NCBI GenBank assembly: GCA_016748015.1
Contig: JAAOMT010000514.1
Span: 150,282-214,281 of the forward strand
DNA length: 64,000 nucleotides
DNA from: Geosiphon pyriformis
Lineage: Eukaryota; Glomeromycota; Glomeromycetes; Archaeosporales; Geosiphonaceae
Direction: 5' to 3'
Both the position numbers and the translations under genes were made by a program. Positions 10,642 to 20,599 of this stretch are shown in pieces; the first letter of the stretch is position 1; each line of letters opens with the position of its first letter. Under the pieces are notes generated by a model that did no database searches, was not told the origin of the DNA, and saw only the letters and a program-made list of their open reading frames with translations.

Positions 10642-11521
10642 TATTATTCATAAAAAGAAAAACAGATATAGGGAAAATAGTAGACCAATGAGTGAATAGT
10701 ATGTAGCATATGAGCACATTGCTCAGTAATGTAAAGCAATAATAGAAATCATATTGCTCAGCAATATGGAGCAATATCAGAAAACATGGTATATTGCTCA
10801 GCAATATGGAGCAATATTAGAAAATTAGAGCACATCACTCAGCAATGTGAACATTGCTCAAGAAATCATAGCACATTACTCAGGAATATAAGCAATCTTG
10901 TAGAACATCAATTATGTATATATAGCAGTAGCATTAGAAGTAGAAAGATAAGAATTCTTTAGTTAGAAATCTTCTATCCACAAATATTAAATAAATAAAT
11001 CATTCACTATCCAAATCCACTCTCCATTATCAACACTTTATGTTGATAGTAATTGATACCTAACCATGCTAGAACAATAGCTCTTGATTACAGCTATTGA
11101 TGAAATACTAATGTGCACATTGCCTTGGCTCATTTTTTTATTTTTTTTTATTTTTTTTTTTCTTTGATTTTTACTGTTGTATACTAACTGATTAAAGATT
11201 AAAGTGCTAAGTAATTGATGTCACAGATAGCCTGGTAAAAGACCCAGAAATAAGAGTAAAATTATATATATATTAATGAATAACTTACTAGAAAGACACA
11301 ACTGCCAGAATAAACTGGCCACCAAGCTAAAGACAAAAATTGGGAACACAACTTACCAACCACCTACATTGTCATTGAATCTCTGTCCATTATACAAAAA
11401 ACTCAACTCTAAAACCTTCAGATACAACCAACATACTAGTATCACCAGCATTGTCAAGATATTAAGCACCAAGTTATGGATTTGTTATTTGATTTGAGAC
11501 CCCAAATAATCATCTTTAACA
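10642..11521 (+). repeat. 5' LTR of family B, variant B' (880 bp)
   Basis: The right half (from about 11,020) matches 18,500-19,063. It shares the AACACTTTATGTTGATAG block, the AGAACAATAGCTCTTGAT block and the end TAACA, followed at once by TTTGGTGCTCCCTGTGAGG. The start is a decayed TGTTACTCATAAAA (TATTATTCATAAAA). In place of the GAATTCC array of the other family-B LTRs it has repeats of ATTGCTCAGCAAT at 10,700-10,890. A TATATATAG box lies near 10,918. Confidence 0.75.
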
Positions 11522-11583
11522 TTTGGTGCTCCCTGTGAGGTATAATCCTATAGAGAACAGCACCAATCATAATTATCCAAACA

Positions 11584-13290
11584 GTGGCAGAATCCGAAGA
11601 AATAGGAACAAACCATTTAGGATTTGCAAAATCCTTATTTCAACACTATCACACTCATCTCAGATTAACAAATAATAGTTGGCCAACCAAATTAGCTTTC
11701 AATTGCTACATCAACAAAAGAATAGTATATCATTTGAGAGGCCAAAGAAATTCAGAATCCGCTTTCAACAACTTTTTCAGTAAATTACTTCAAAGCACTA
11801 CCCTTCCACAAAATTATCTATTTGCACCCCTAATTACAGAAATAAACAGAGAAATTGAAAAATACACCAAACAGAGATTTCCTATCACTTTTGCAGACAA
11901 AAGCAAAGGAAAACTACAAATACCAGCAGGAATACCAAAGCAAATCCAACTACTCACTTAGAAAAAACAAAAGTTTGATTTACCTGCTAATCCATCATAT
12001 CACCACACATCCAGAAGCACTATCAATATAATAAACACAGCTACAACAAATGCGACAACACCACTAAACAGAATTCCATTCCAAAGTAAACAAAAGAAGG
12101 CAGAGTTATTAGGAACATATGACAATTATTTTGAGGGATTTAAATCACAATTTCCAATATCATTAGGAATTTGATTACTGCTATCACAACCAGATTTTGA
12201 AGCTGTTAGTCCTTGGAAAATAACTGACTCCAAGGAAAAAGAGAGTAGTGATTAGGAAGTTAATAAGCAAAACCTGATCTTAGAACATTCAGAAATTAAA
12301 ACTCTGGTTAATCAAACTCTGGAAAATCAGAATAATCAAAACTCCAATGTAATTAATCAGCACTTACCTCTAATAATTGTGATCAATCGACCACCAGCTT
12401 TACCAAACACCCAACAACAACAGTCACAACCACTACCTCAACAACAAATCCAGCAGCAATCACAACCCAACTTAGATCTAATGGTATACACACCAATAGT
12501 CAAACTCAAAAAATTCACCAGCGAAGAGGATGACACCCAAGTATGACTAAATGATATGGAGAAAGCCATTGCAGCTAATAGATGAAATAATGCCAAAGCC
12601 ATGGAAGCCATCTCATATTTTCTCCAGAATACTGTCAATTCATAGTACCAAAGCCTAGTCAACAAACCCCAAGATTTTAATGCATTCAAAATTGAGTTTT
12701 TAAGATACTTTAGCAACAATAACAGCATTAACAAGCTAGCAAACACATTCACTAATATCAAACAAGGAGAAAATAAAGCAGTCACTACTTACTTAGAATG
12801 CTTCCATAGGAATCTGCACTAGATCCAAGCCATCGATGCCAATTATTTCACAGTAGTTCAGATCCTAAATCAGTTTATTTGCAGATTATACAGTAGCATC
12901 CTGCAACATGTATGTCCATTGCATCTTATCGATCTGCAAGCAGCCATTACAAATGCCTAAGATTTTGAAGCTGCTAAACTCAAAGCTAACCATGCCCAAG
13001 CCATTAATCTAGTAATGAATGGATCATCTGAATTGAATTCCAAATTGAAACAATTAAGTAATTCCATCAATCAGAAATTAGAGGGATACTTAGCTGACTA
13101 TTGTGCAATTTATTAACTACCACAACAATGCAATAATTCCAAAAACATGAATTGTTTCCAAAATCAATCACGTTTATCATTGTTGACCAATTAACAGTGG
13201 CAACAAGAAACATGTGTTTACTACTATTGTGGTAAACAAAGACACCTACAAATTGATTGCTGCCATTGCTTAAATAACCAATGATTGGGA
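11584..13290 (+). pseudogene. Gag of family-B element 2
   Basis: It begins at GTG in ACAGTGGCAGAATCC. No ATG lies between the primer site and this point. The first 125 codons are open to 11,961, then the frame is broken repeatedly. Readable parts include a Gln-rich linker (12,410-12,480), a capsid core near 12,480-13,000 and a zinc knuckle (CVYYCGKQRHLQIDC) at about 13,210-13,260. The N-terminal LGFAKSLFQHY resembles the start of the copy at 19,128. Confidence 0.75.
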
Positions 13291-13587
13291 AATCAATATC
13301 GAAACCCCAATTGCCAGTTTCAAATTCTGAATAATCTACCAAACTCAGAGCCATATCATCAGAATTACATACTTATAACACAATAGCCACTTTATCATCC
13401 ACCAGTATATCAAGTGCTAATTTATCAACTGATAACACCAACAATTTATCAGCTGCAGTCACAACTCATTTATCAGCCACAGTCTCAGGTAATCTATCAG
13501 CCCCAACAAATTCAAACACCACTATAGAACTTATCTTAAAATGGAACCCAAAGGCCAAAATTGATCCAACAAAGCTAAAGATCGTTA

Positions 13588-14698
13588 ATGGTAGTTCACC
13601 AACCAATTTCCAGTTCTTCTACACAACCAGCAGGATCTCAACAATGGAATTCAGGCACTGGGTATGCTCAAAACCCAAATTCTCAGAACTATTTAAGTCT
13701 TCTGGTTACCACAGAAGACACCCAACCCAATAATCTGGAGACCAACCAACAACCAACACTTACCAACAACATTCTGCCAGTTACTATTACTGAGAACAAA
13801 TAACTAAATGCCATCTTCCCATTTAAACTTGAAGAACCATCAACCACGCTGTTATTTAGTGGAGTCATTTTGAAAAAAAAACCTATCACAGTCATGTATA
13901 CTAATGCCAAAATTGATGGCCACTCCATCAAACTAATCCTAGACAGTGGATTAGCTGGCAGCATCATTACAAAACAACTTATGGACCAATTAAGTCATCA
14001 AGTTAATTGTGCTGCCAGCGCCAGAATCATAACTGCTGATAGAACAACAAAAACTCTCATTGGTAAAATCAACAACTTCCCCATCGAAGTCAATGGTATC
14101 ATGATCCCAATTAAAGTACTGGTCATAGAAGCCACCCAATACCAAGCACTTATTGGGAATAATTGGCTATTCAAAACTAACACATTGCTTGATTGGAATA
14201 TGCAGGAGCTTCAAATTAGCCAGAACGGCTAACACACACACATACCAGCCACATGTGGCCATTTCAAGACCACCAACTCAACAACCCCACTTATCGAATT
14301 CGAGGAAGAGAAAAAGGAACCTACCTGGGAAGCCTACCAAGTTTTTTGGGCTGACACTGAACACAATGAGCTACCACTAGTATCTTTGTGGGACAACAAC
14401 AGCAAAGGAAAGCAGAGTGAAGAACTTATCTGGAAAGCTGACCAAGCCTGCAAAACTGACAACAACCAGGAAGAACAAATAAATTGAGAATGGAAAGAAG
14501 ACAAAAAAGGAAAAAGAAAGGGGAAGGAAAAAGAACCAACAACCAACAGCAACCCTACTTATAATTCTTACACTATACTCCACCGATCCACTTATTGCCA
14601 CCCAAAACTGGTATGTGTTGATTGTGACAAGAAATTGTTGTCAATGGGCACTTGTTGTGGTAACAATGAGGAGTACACTTTGGCAACAAAATTTTACT
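13588..14698 (+). pseudogene. Protease and start of cysteine-rich region, family-B element 2
   Basis: The frame 13,870-14,232 has the aspartic protease active site LILDSGLAGSIITKQ and later QALIGNNWLF and LDWNMQELQIS. The Trp codon in LDWN is intact here but is a stop in family A. A Lys/Glu-rich linker follows, then CVDCDKKLLSMGTCC at about 14,610-14,660, the first part of the cysteine-rich module. The sequence ends inside that module at the junction with an LTR tail. Confidence 0.82.
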
Positions 14699-14876
14699 GG
14701 AACACAACTTACCAACCAACTACATTGTCATTGAATCTCTGTCCATTATACAAAAAACTTAACTCTAAAACTTTCAGATATAACCAATGTACCAGTATCA
14801 CTAACATTGTCAAGATATTAAATACCAAGTTACAGATTTGTTATTTGATTTGAGACTCCAAATATCATCTGTAACA
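14699..14876 (+). repeat. Family-B LTR, right end only
   Basis: This matches 11,344-11,521 closely, including the CATTGTCATTGAATCTCTGT block and the end GTAACA. The left 700 bases of the LTR are missing because element 2 is fused to it. It serves as the remaining 5' LTR end of element 3. Confidence 0.85.
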
Positions 14877-14974
14877 ATGTTATCACTATACTCTACCCAG
14901 TTTATCCATAATATTTGGTGCTTCCTGTGAGGTTATAAATCCACAGAGACAGAGCACTCCAAAGATACACAAAA

Positions 14975-16620
14975 GTGGTAACTATTGAAACAATAAAAAA
15001 GGACCACTCTTCATATAGAAGAGCACTATTTATATACTTTCAGAAAGATCTAGGAATACCAGCAGAAACCACCATTGCAGAAAGTGATTTTTGCAACTAT
15101 ATCAATGCAAAAATCAATTGCTTGTTAAACTGCGCAATTAATACAGGAAAACTTGGAGAACAAATCTATCAAAGCTTACTAGGGTACTCAACAACTACTA
15201 CTACTCAAGCAATTGCTGAAACTCTACACATAGTTAATATGGACATTAAACACTACATGACAAAACGATTCTTTCAAGTACAACAATCAGTAGAATTCAA
15301 TCTGGAAAAATATAAAGACAGATCCAATAATCTCACAACTGCCCAAAACAAGTCTACAGTTAACAAAAAACCAAGGTTCCTCTCTTTAACAACTCCATCA
15401 TATTATTAAATACTCCAAAGTAGAATTGTATTCAATCCACTTCCAGAAACCCAGTCAGAAATATTACAAACTCCTAAAAATTTATACTCTTGGGGCCAAC
15501 ACAGTTAGACCAAATCACTAGGAGAATATGAATCACTGTTTGGAAATCTTACTCCAACAGTTGGTCAAACAGAAGAAAACATGTCAACTTAGGAACAGCC
15601 ACTAGCACAAAACCCAGCAGAATCAGCATCTCTTCTGATGGAAAAAACAGCTATTTTACAATCTATTGGTTTTAGCAACAAAGAAAAACAACCAGCATTA
15701 GCACCCAGAGAACACTCAAATACATGGACACCAATTTCCTTAACTGTAACCAGTAACACTCCACCCATTAACCGGATCATGGCCTATTGGAATATTGCTA
15801 AATTGGAGAAATTCTCTGGTAAAAAAGATAACGCATATTCTTGAATTACAAATGCTAAGAAAACAATTACCACTAACAGATGGGATGATGACTGCACAAT
15901 TTAAACACTGCTGTTTTTTCTGACCAGAACCACCAATTTGTGGTACCAGAGCCTTGCAGAGAAGCCTACCTCCTTTACAGAGTTTAAACTCATCTTTCTG
16001 CAATATTTCTGTGACCCTAATACACTTATCTGATTGCAAAATCAATTCAGTATAATAAAACAAAATAACCATGAAGTAGTAACTACTTATCTCAGAAGAT
16101 TTAATCAGATTCTTCAACAAATCCTAGCCATCGAGCAGAATTATTATATCACTACACAAGTCCTCAATTAATTCATTAAAGGACTAAGAAGCAGCCTTCT
16201 AAGATCTGTACAATCTCGCCATTTAGCAAACTTACAAAAAGCAGTCACTCTCGCTTATAATTTTGAGTTTGCAGAACAAGAAGTAAACCATACCCAAACT
16301 GTTAACTTAGCCATCAATAGAACCTCTGACATCAACACAAAGATAACCCAATTAAGTAAGAAATTAACTCAGAAAATTAAGGGATTCTTAGCTGGAACCA
16401 CAGAAACTTACCAATCATCGCAACAGAGAGAAAATAACAACAACAGCAAATATTCACAGCAATAGAACTGTCAGCAACAGCAACAACCTTGGAGATCCAA
16501 TCTCTGCAACTGTTACTATTGCCAGAAATCTGTACACATTGCTCATAACTGCAGAAAGAAGATAATGGACCAAAATCAAGGAAACTAATACCAGCAACCA
16601 AGATATCAGCAAAACATGGT
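14975..16620 (+). pseudogene. Gag of family-B element 3
   Basis: The frame starts at GTG in AAAAGTGGTAACT and is open for 144 codons to 15,409. Stops and frameshifts follow. The capsid core is readable near 15,780-16,330 and the zinc knuckle (CNCYYCQKSVHIAHNC) lies at about 16,500-16,555. A Gln/Tyr/Pro-rich tail continues to about 16,900. Role inferred from position and from the same start motif as the other gag copies. Confidence 0.72.
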
Positions 16621-16921
16621 ATCTCAATATTCTATCCCTCAAAATCCATCTCCCCAGTATGCATAACAAGTCCCGTATACTCAACCACCACCCCAAAATT
16701 ATTATTAATCACCACCAATGACACAAGCAATCCCTTACTATCAAACTCTCTCTTACAGCCAGCTCAGACCTCAAGCTATAGACTATAATCAGAGATAGAA
16801 GAATTCCAACAACAATCAAGTACAAACTAACAGTAGACTATCTCAATTAATCCCTCACAGTCCTGCATAATCTTGACTAGTACCAATTGAATACCCAAAT
16901 CAAGCTTCCTATCTTGGTCTC

Positions 16922-17980
16922 ATGGAAAACCAGAATTTTGATAAATCTACACCTATGGAAGGGAGAAATGTAGAACAAATCTCCCAATTTTCCAAGCCAA
17001 CAAAAAACAATATCCTACCAGCCACTATTACTGAAGACATCACTCTAGCCACCATATTTCTTTTTGACATCAATAATTTGAACACTCACAGGCTTTTTAG
17101 TGAGGCAGCCATCAATATACTGATGCCAGAGTCGGAGGAATAGACATTAAATTAATCCTAAATAGCAAATCAGCCAGTAGCATAATTATGAAGCAGCTCA
17201 TGGACCAATTAAGTTGCCAAATAGATCATGCTGCTACTGTCTGGATCATTACAGTAGATGGAAACACAAAAACCCCAATAAGAAAAATTGACAACTTTCC
17301 CTTTAAGATTAATGGAATCCAGATCTCTATTAAGGTATTCATCATGGTAGCTACTCAATATCAAGCTCTGGTAAAAAATGATTGGTTGTCAAAAGCCAAT
17401 GTTACGCTTGACTGGAATATTCAAGAACTTTAACTCATGTTTAATGGACAGCATGCCCGAATTCTAGCTATATGTGGACACTTTAAAACCCAATATACTG
17501 AGAAACTCCTAATTGAATTTGAAAACACACTACTACCACTGACCATCAAGATCTATCAGGTTTTATGGGTGGATGATTATTGAACTAAACTACTACCACC
17601 ACTAATCTGAAAAGAAAAAAGAAAAGGCAAAGCTGAAGAAGAACCCCAATCGTCATCATTAGAATATGTAACCTTGGGCCAAAGAAATTTATTTTACCAA
17701 CCTCCAAAACTAATATGTGTTAATTGTAGAAAGAAGCTATTCACAATGGATGCATGTATCAGGAACAATAAAAAATGGCCCACTACTACCAAATACTACT
17801 GCAGATCTTGTATACTGAAAAAATTTAGACAACCAAAATAACAAAATAAGTGGGACAACATGCCATGCCTCACATATGGTAAGATTCTGCCTGATAAAAG
17901 ACTCTGGAATGATGTGTTTGGCAGAGGAAAAACATATGACAAGGCTTGTTAGTACATCATATTAATTAACAATTGGGTAC
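16922..17980 (+). pseudogene. Protease and cysteine-rich region, family-B element 3
   Basis: The protease core is at about 17,100-17,433 and ends LDWNIQEL. The active site reads LILNSKSASSIIM, so the catalytic Asp is Asn and the Gly is Lys, both G-to-A type changes. The copy was dead before truncation. From 17,704 come CVNCRKKLFTMDACI, YYCRSC and NKWDNMPCLTYGKILPD. This is the best preserved family-B version of the cysteine-rich module and shows the intact TGG codon that is TAG in family A. Confidence 0.78.
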
Positions 17981-18046
17981 AAAAAAAACCTTCATCAAGG
18001 ACACTTGGAAATGAGCACTCAATAGGCTGAACAGTTATTCACACAA

Positions 18047-19063
18047 TGTTACTCATAAAATATAGGAAGTATATTAGCATATAAATTAGCCAATCATAGA
18101 TAGACATAGTAAATGTGGAATTCTAGGATTCCTTTTAGAGAAATTGCAGAATTCCAGGAATTGCAGAATTCTTACATGAGGAATTGTAGAATTGTAGAAT
18201 TTCAGGATTCTTCTCAAAAGAATTGCAGAATTCCAGGAATTTCAGAATTCCTGACATGAAGAATTGATGAATTAAAGAATCTTAAATATGTATATATAGC
18301 AGTAATATCAGAAGTTAGAAAATTAGTCAATGAGACTTAGAGTCAATTGATTCATGAAGTCAATTAGACTCATAAAATTAATTAGACTCGCAAAATCATA
18401 ATTATTAAAATTAAAAAAAAAAGAAAGAATCGATACCAAGAATTCTTAGCTTAGTTACCACAATCCTCAAATAAATAATTATTCACTATATCAAATTTAT
18501 TTTCCATTATCAACACTTTATGTTGATGGTAACTGATACTTAACCATACTAGAACAATAGCTTTTGATCATAGCTATTGATGGGATACTAACTTACAAAT
18601 TGCCTTGGCTTATTTTTTATTTCTCTTTTATCTTTCTTTATTTTCTTTGTTGTCTACTAACTTAATTAAAGGATTTACTCTTGGAGGACTTACGGAAGAA
18701 TAAAGTTTACTAAAAATACTTATTCTTGGAGGACTTATGAAGGAATAAACTTGCTTAAACAACACTTACTCTTGAAGGACTTACAGAGAAACTGACGTCA
18801 AGAAACCATACTGGTATACACTTATGGAAGATATCATACCAGGAAAATCATCAACCATCAAGCTGAGCAAATAATTGGCAAAACTATGGTGCCAGATAAC
18901 TACTGATAAACTGCTATCATTAAATCTCTGTCTATTATACAAAGAACTTAATTGAAAAAACCTTCAGATAAAATACCTTCAAATTATCATTGTTACCAAT
19001 TGTCTTGAGCACCAAGTTATGGGTTTGTTATTCACTTGACACCCCAAAGAATTACCTATAACA
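18047..19063 (+). repeat. Complete family-B LTR (1017 bp)
   Basis: It starts TGTTACTCATAAAATATAGG and ends ATAACA, followed by TTTGGTGCTCCTTGTGAAG. In order it has a GAATTCCAGGAATT repeat array (18,117-18,275), a TATATATAG box (about 18,292), a conserved R/U5 block with AACACTTTATGTTGATGG (18,520), and three copies of a roughly 55-bp repeat containing ACTCTTGGAGGACTTA (18,672-18,790). Gag sequence follows its right end, so it acts as a 5' LTR of element 4. Confidence 0.88.
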
Positions 19064-19190
19064 TTTGGTGCTCCTTGTGAAGTATAATACAACAGAGAAC
19101 CAGTACCAACAACAACTATGCAAGAAAGTGGCAAACCAAGAGAAAACAAGAGAAAATCACTTAGAATTTGCAAAATCTTTATTTTATTAT
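19064..19190 (+). pseudogene. Family-B element 4: primer site and first gag codons
   Basis: The primer-binding site is at 19,066. The gag start AAAGTGGCAAACC (GTG at 19,128) is followed by about 20 codons reading NHLEFAKSLF, close to element 2. Homology stops near 19,190 where a minisatellite begins. An ATG at 19,118 is out of frame with gag. Confidence 0.75.
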
Positions 19191-19194
19191 TACT

Positions 19195-19640
19195 ATTGAT
19201 AAACTCATTAAAACTCTGATTATTCAAAACCCAATCATTAAAACCCCGAACATTCAAAACTCACCTTTGAAAAAAAAAAAAAAAAAAAAATTTGTTAAAT
19301 TCAAACTTCGATTATTCAAGACCCGATCATTAAAACCCCGAACATTCAAAAATTACCATTGATAAATTTGTTAAAAACTCATTAAATTAAAAACTCTATT
19401 TATTTAAAATCTGATTGTTAAAACTCTGACCATTCAAAACGTACTGTTGATAAATTCATTAAAAACTTGTTAAATTAAAAACTCTGATTATTCAAGACCT
19501 GATTGTTAAAACTCTAAACATTCGAAAATTACCGTTGATAAATTTGTTAAAAACTTGTTAAATTAAAACTCCGATTATTCAAAACCCGATCATTCAAAAA
19601 AAAAAAACCCAAACATTCGAAACCCAATAATTCCAACCCT
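19195..19640 (+). repeat. Minisatellite with a unit of about 88 bp
   Basis: The unit begins TTGATAAATTTGTTAAAAAC and contains GATTATTCAAGACC and ACATTCAAAA. Full units start at about 19,358, 19,446 and 19,534. A first, longer copy from 19,195 holds an A-run of about 21 bases at 19,269. Related TTCAAA/TTCCAA words continue to about 19,760. No coding function is seen. Confidence 0.75.
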
Positions 19641-19950
19641 GCTATCATACAAAGAAACTTACTGTCAATAAAACTTGTTAAACCTCTAGCAATTCAAACT
19701 CCAGGAATTTTCCAAAAAACTGAACATTTGAAGTCTGATAAATTCCAAACTCTGCTATTATACAAGAAAACTTATCTCTAATAGCCCAATAAAACCTAAT
19801 TCTTACAGTACCAATAAATTAGCAAAACTTATTTGACAGCCCTAAGTCAGAATATTGAGATGTAGTGACAATCTACTCTTATGCATCATATATTCAAAAA
19901 AAAGCCAATTAGTGAGAACAAATAGGAATCGGAATCGGAACTTAATTCTG

Positions 19951-20058
19951 ATTCAAACTCCACTGATGACAGCAACAATTCAAACTCCACTAATGACAGC
20001 AACAATTCAAACTCCACTGATGACAACAACAATTCAAACTCTGCTGATGACAACAATG
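19951..20058 (+). repeat. 27-bp tandem repeat, four copies
   Basis: Units start at 19,951, 19,978, 20,005 and 20,032, with the pattern ATTCAAACTCCACTGATGAC. In one + frame they read Asp/Ser/Asn-rich text (SNSTDDSNN) that continues an acidic stretch from 19,920. This may be a decayed low-complexity linker of a LINE or other protein. Confidence 0.8.
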
Positions 20059-20159
20059 ATTTAAAAAATTTTATAAGATTTTGTGTTATTTTAGATAAAA
20101 AAATGAATTTAGATCTAAAGTAATAAAAAACTACAATATTAATAAGGTAAACTAAAAAA

Positions 20160-20450
20160 AACATCTAAAATTTAGTATCTTAATAGATATATAACTTCTG
20201 GTTTCACATTTTGCTTGTTAACTGCTTTGTATATTTATCTTATAAAAACTTTATATGAATATCTAATTATTATTAAGAAGTATTTATATGATGCATTATA
20301 TCCAAGTATAGTGTATTTGTTTTGTAATAAAACTAAAATATCTGATTATGTTTTTAGATGTTTTTCAAACAAAACTACTTGTAATAAAATTTTAAAAAAG
20401 TTTAAGAAGTCATAGATATTGTTTGTAAATATTGCTATATTTTTTTTTGT
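20160..20450 (+). pseudogene. LINE ORF2 C-terminal fragment
   Basis: The frame 20,215-20,415 reads LTALYIYLIKTLYEYL, then YDALYPSIVYLFCN and DYVFRC. This is a degraded form of the zinc-finger end of the full LINE (RLYDRSYPSVVCLFCGD, DHVFLC). It is AT-shifted compared with the copy at 9204. Confidence 0.7.
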
Positions 20451-20599
20451 AGTTTAATGAAACTTGTTTTTTTGTGTACATAATATTGAATTATACATTA
20501 TTTTAGTAAAAAAATTTGTGTCTAAAAGCTAGTATTATAAAACTCTAATGGTCTTTAATGGTTTTGAACTAACTGGTAAGCTTGTTATAAATTTTAAAA

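Larger units (their letters stand above)
11522..14698 (+). mobile_element. Family-B gypsy element 2, 5' half only
   Basis: It runs primer-binding site (11,524), gag, protease, then the start of the cysteine-rich region, and stops abruptly at 14,698. There it is joined to the tail of another family-B LTR. RT, RNase H and integrase are missing. The join shares the bases CTGGAACAC/GGGAACAC with the LTR sequence, which suggests a microhomology-mediated event. Confidence 0.82.
14877..18046 (+). mobile_element. Family-B gypsy element 3, 5' half only
   Basis: About 37 extra bases lie between the LTR end (14,876) and the primer-binding site TGGTGCTTCCTGTGAGG (14,916). Part of them resembles a stretch near 14,570. 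Gag, protease and the whole first part of the cysteine-rich module follow. The element then ends near 18,046, where a complete family-B LTR begins without a polypurine tract before it. dUTPase, RT and integrase are absent. Confidence 0.8.

Noticed and set aside
10680-10890. A CRISPR-like array because of repeated ATTGCTCAGCAAT.
   Set aside because: Spacing is irregular, units are imperfect, the sequence is eukaryotic LTR DNA, and no cas genes are present.
18030-18046. The LTR at 18,047 as the 3' LTR of element 3.
   Set aside because: No polypurine tract precedes it, element 3 lacks all sequence after the cysteine-rich region, and gag sequence follows the LTR. It is better read as the 5' LTR of another copy.
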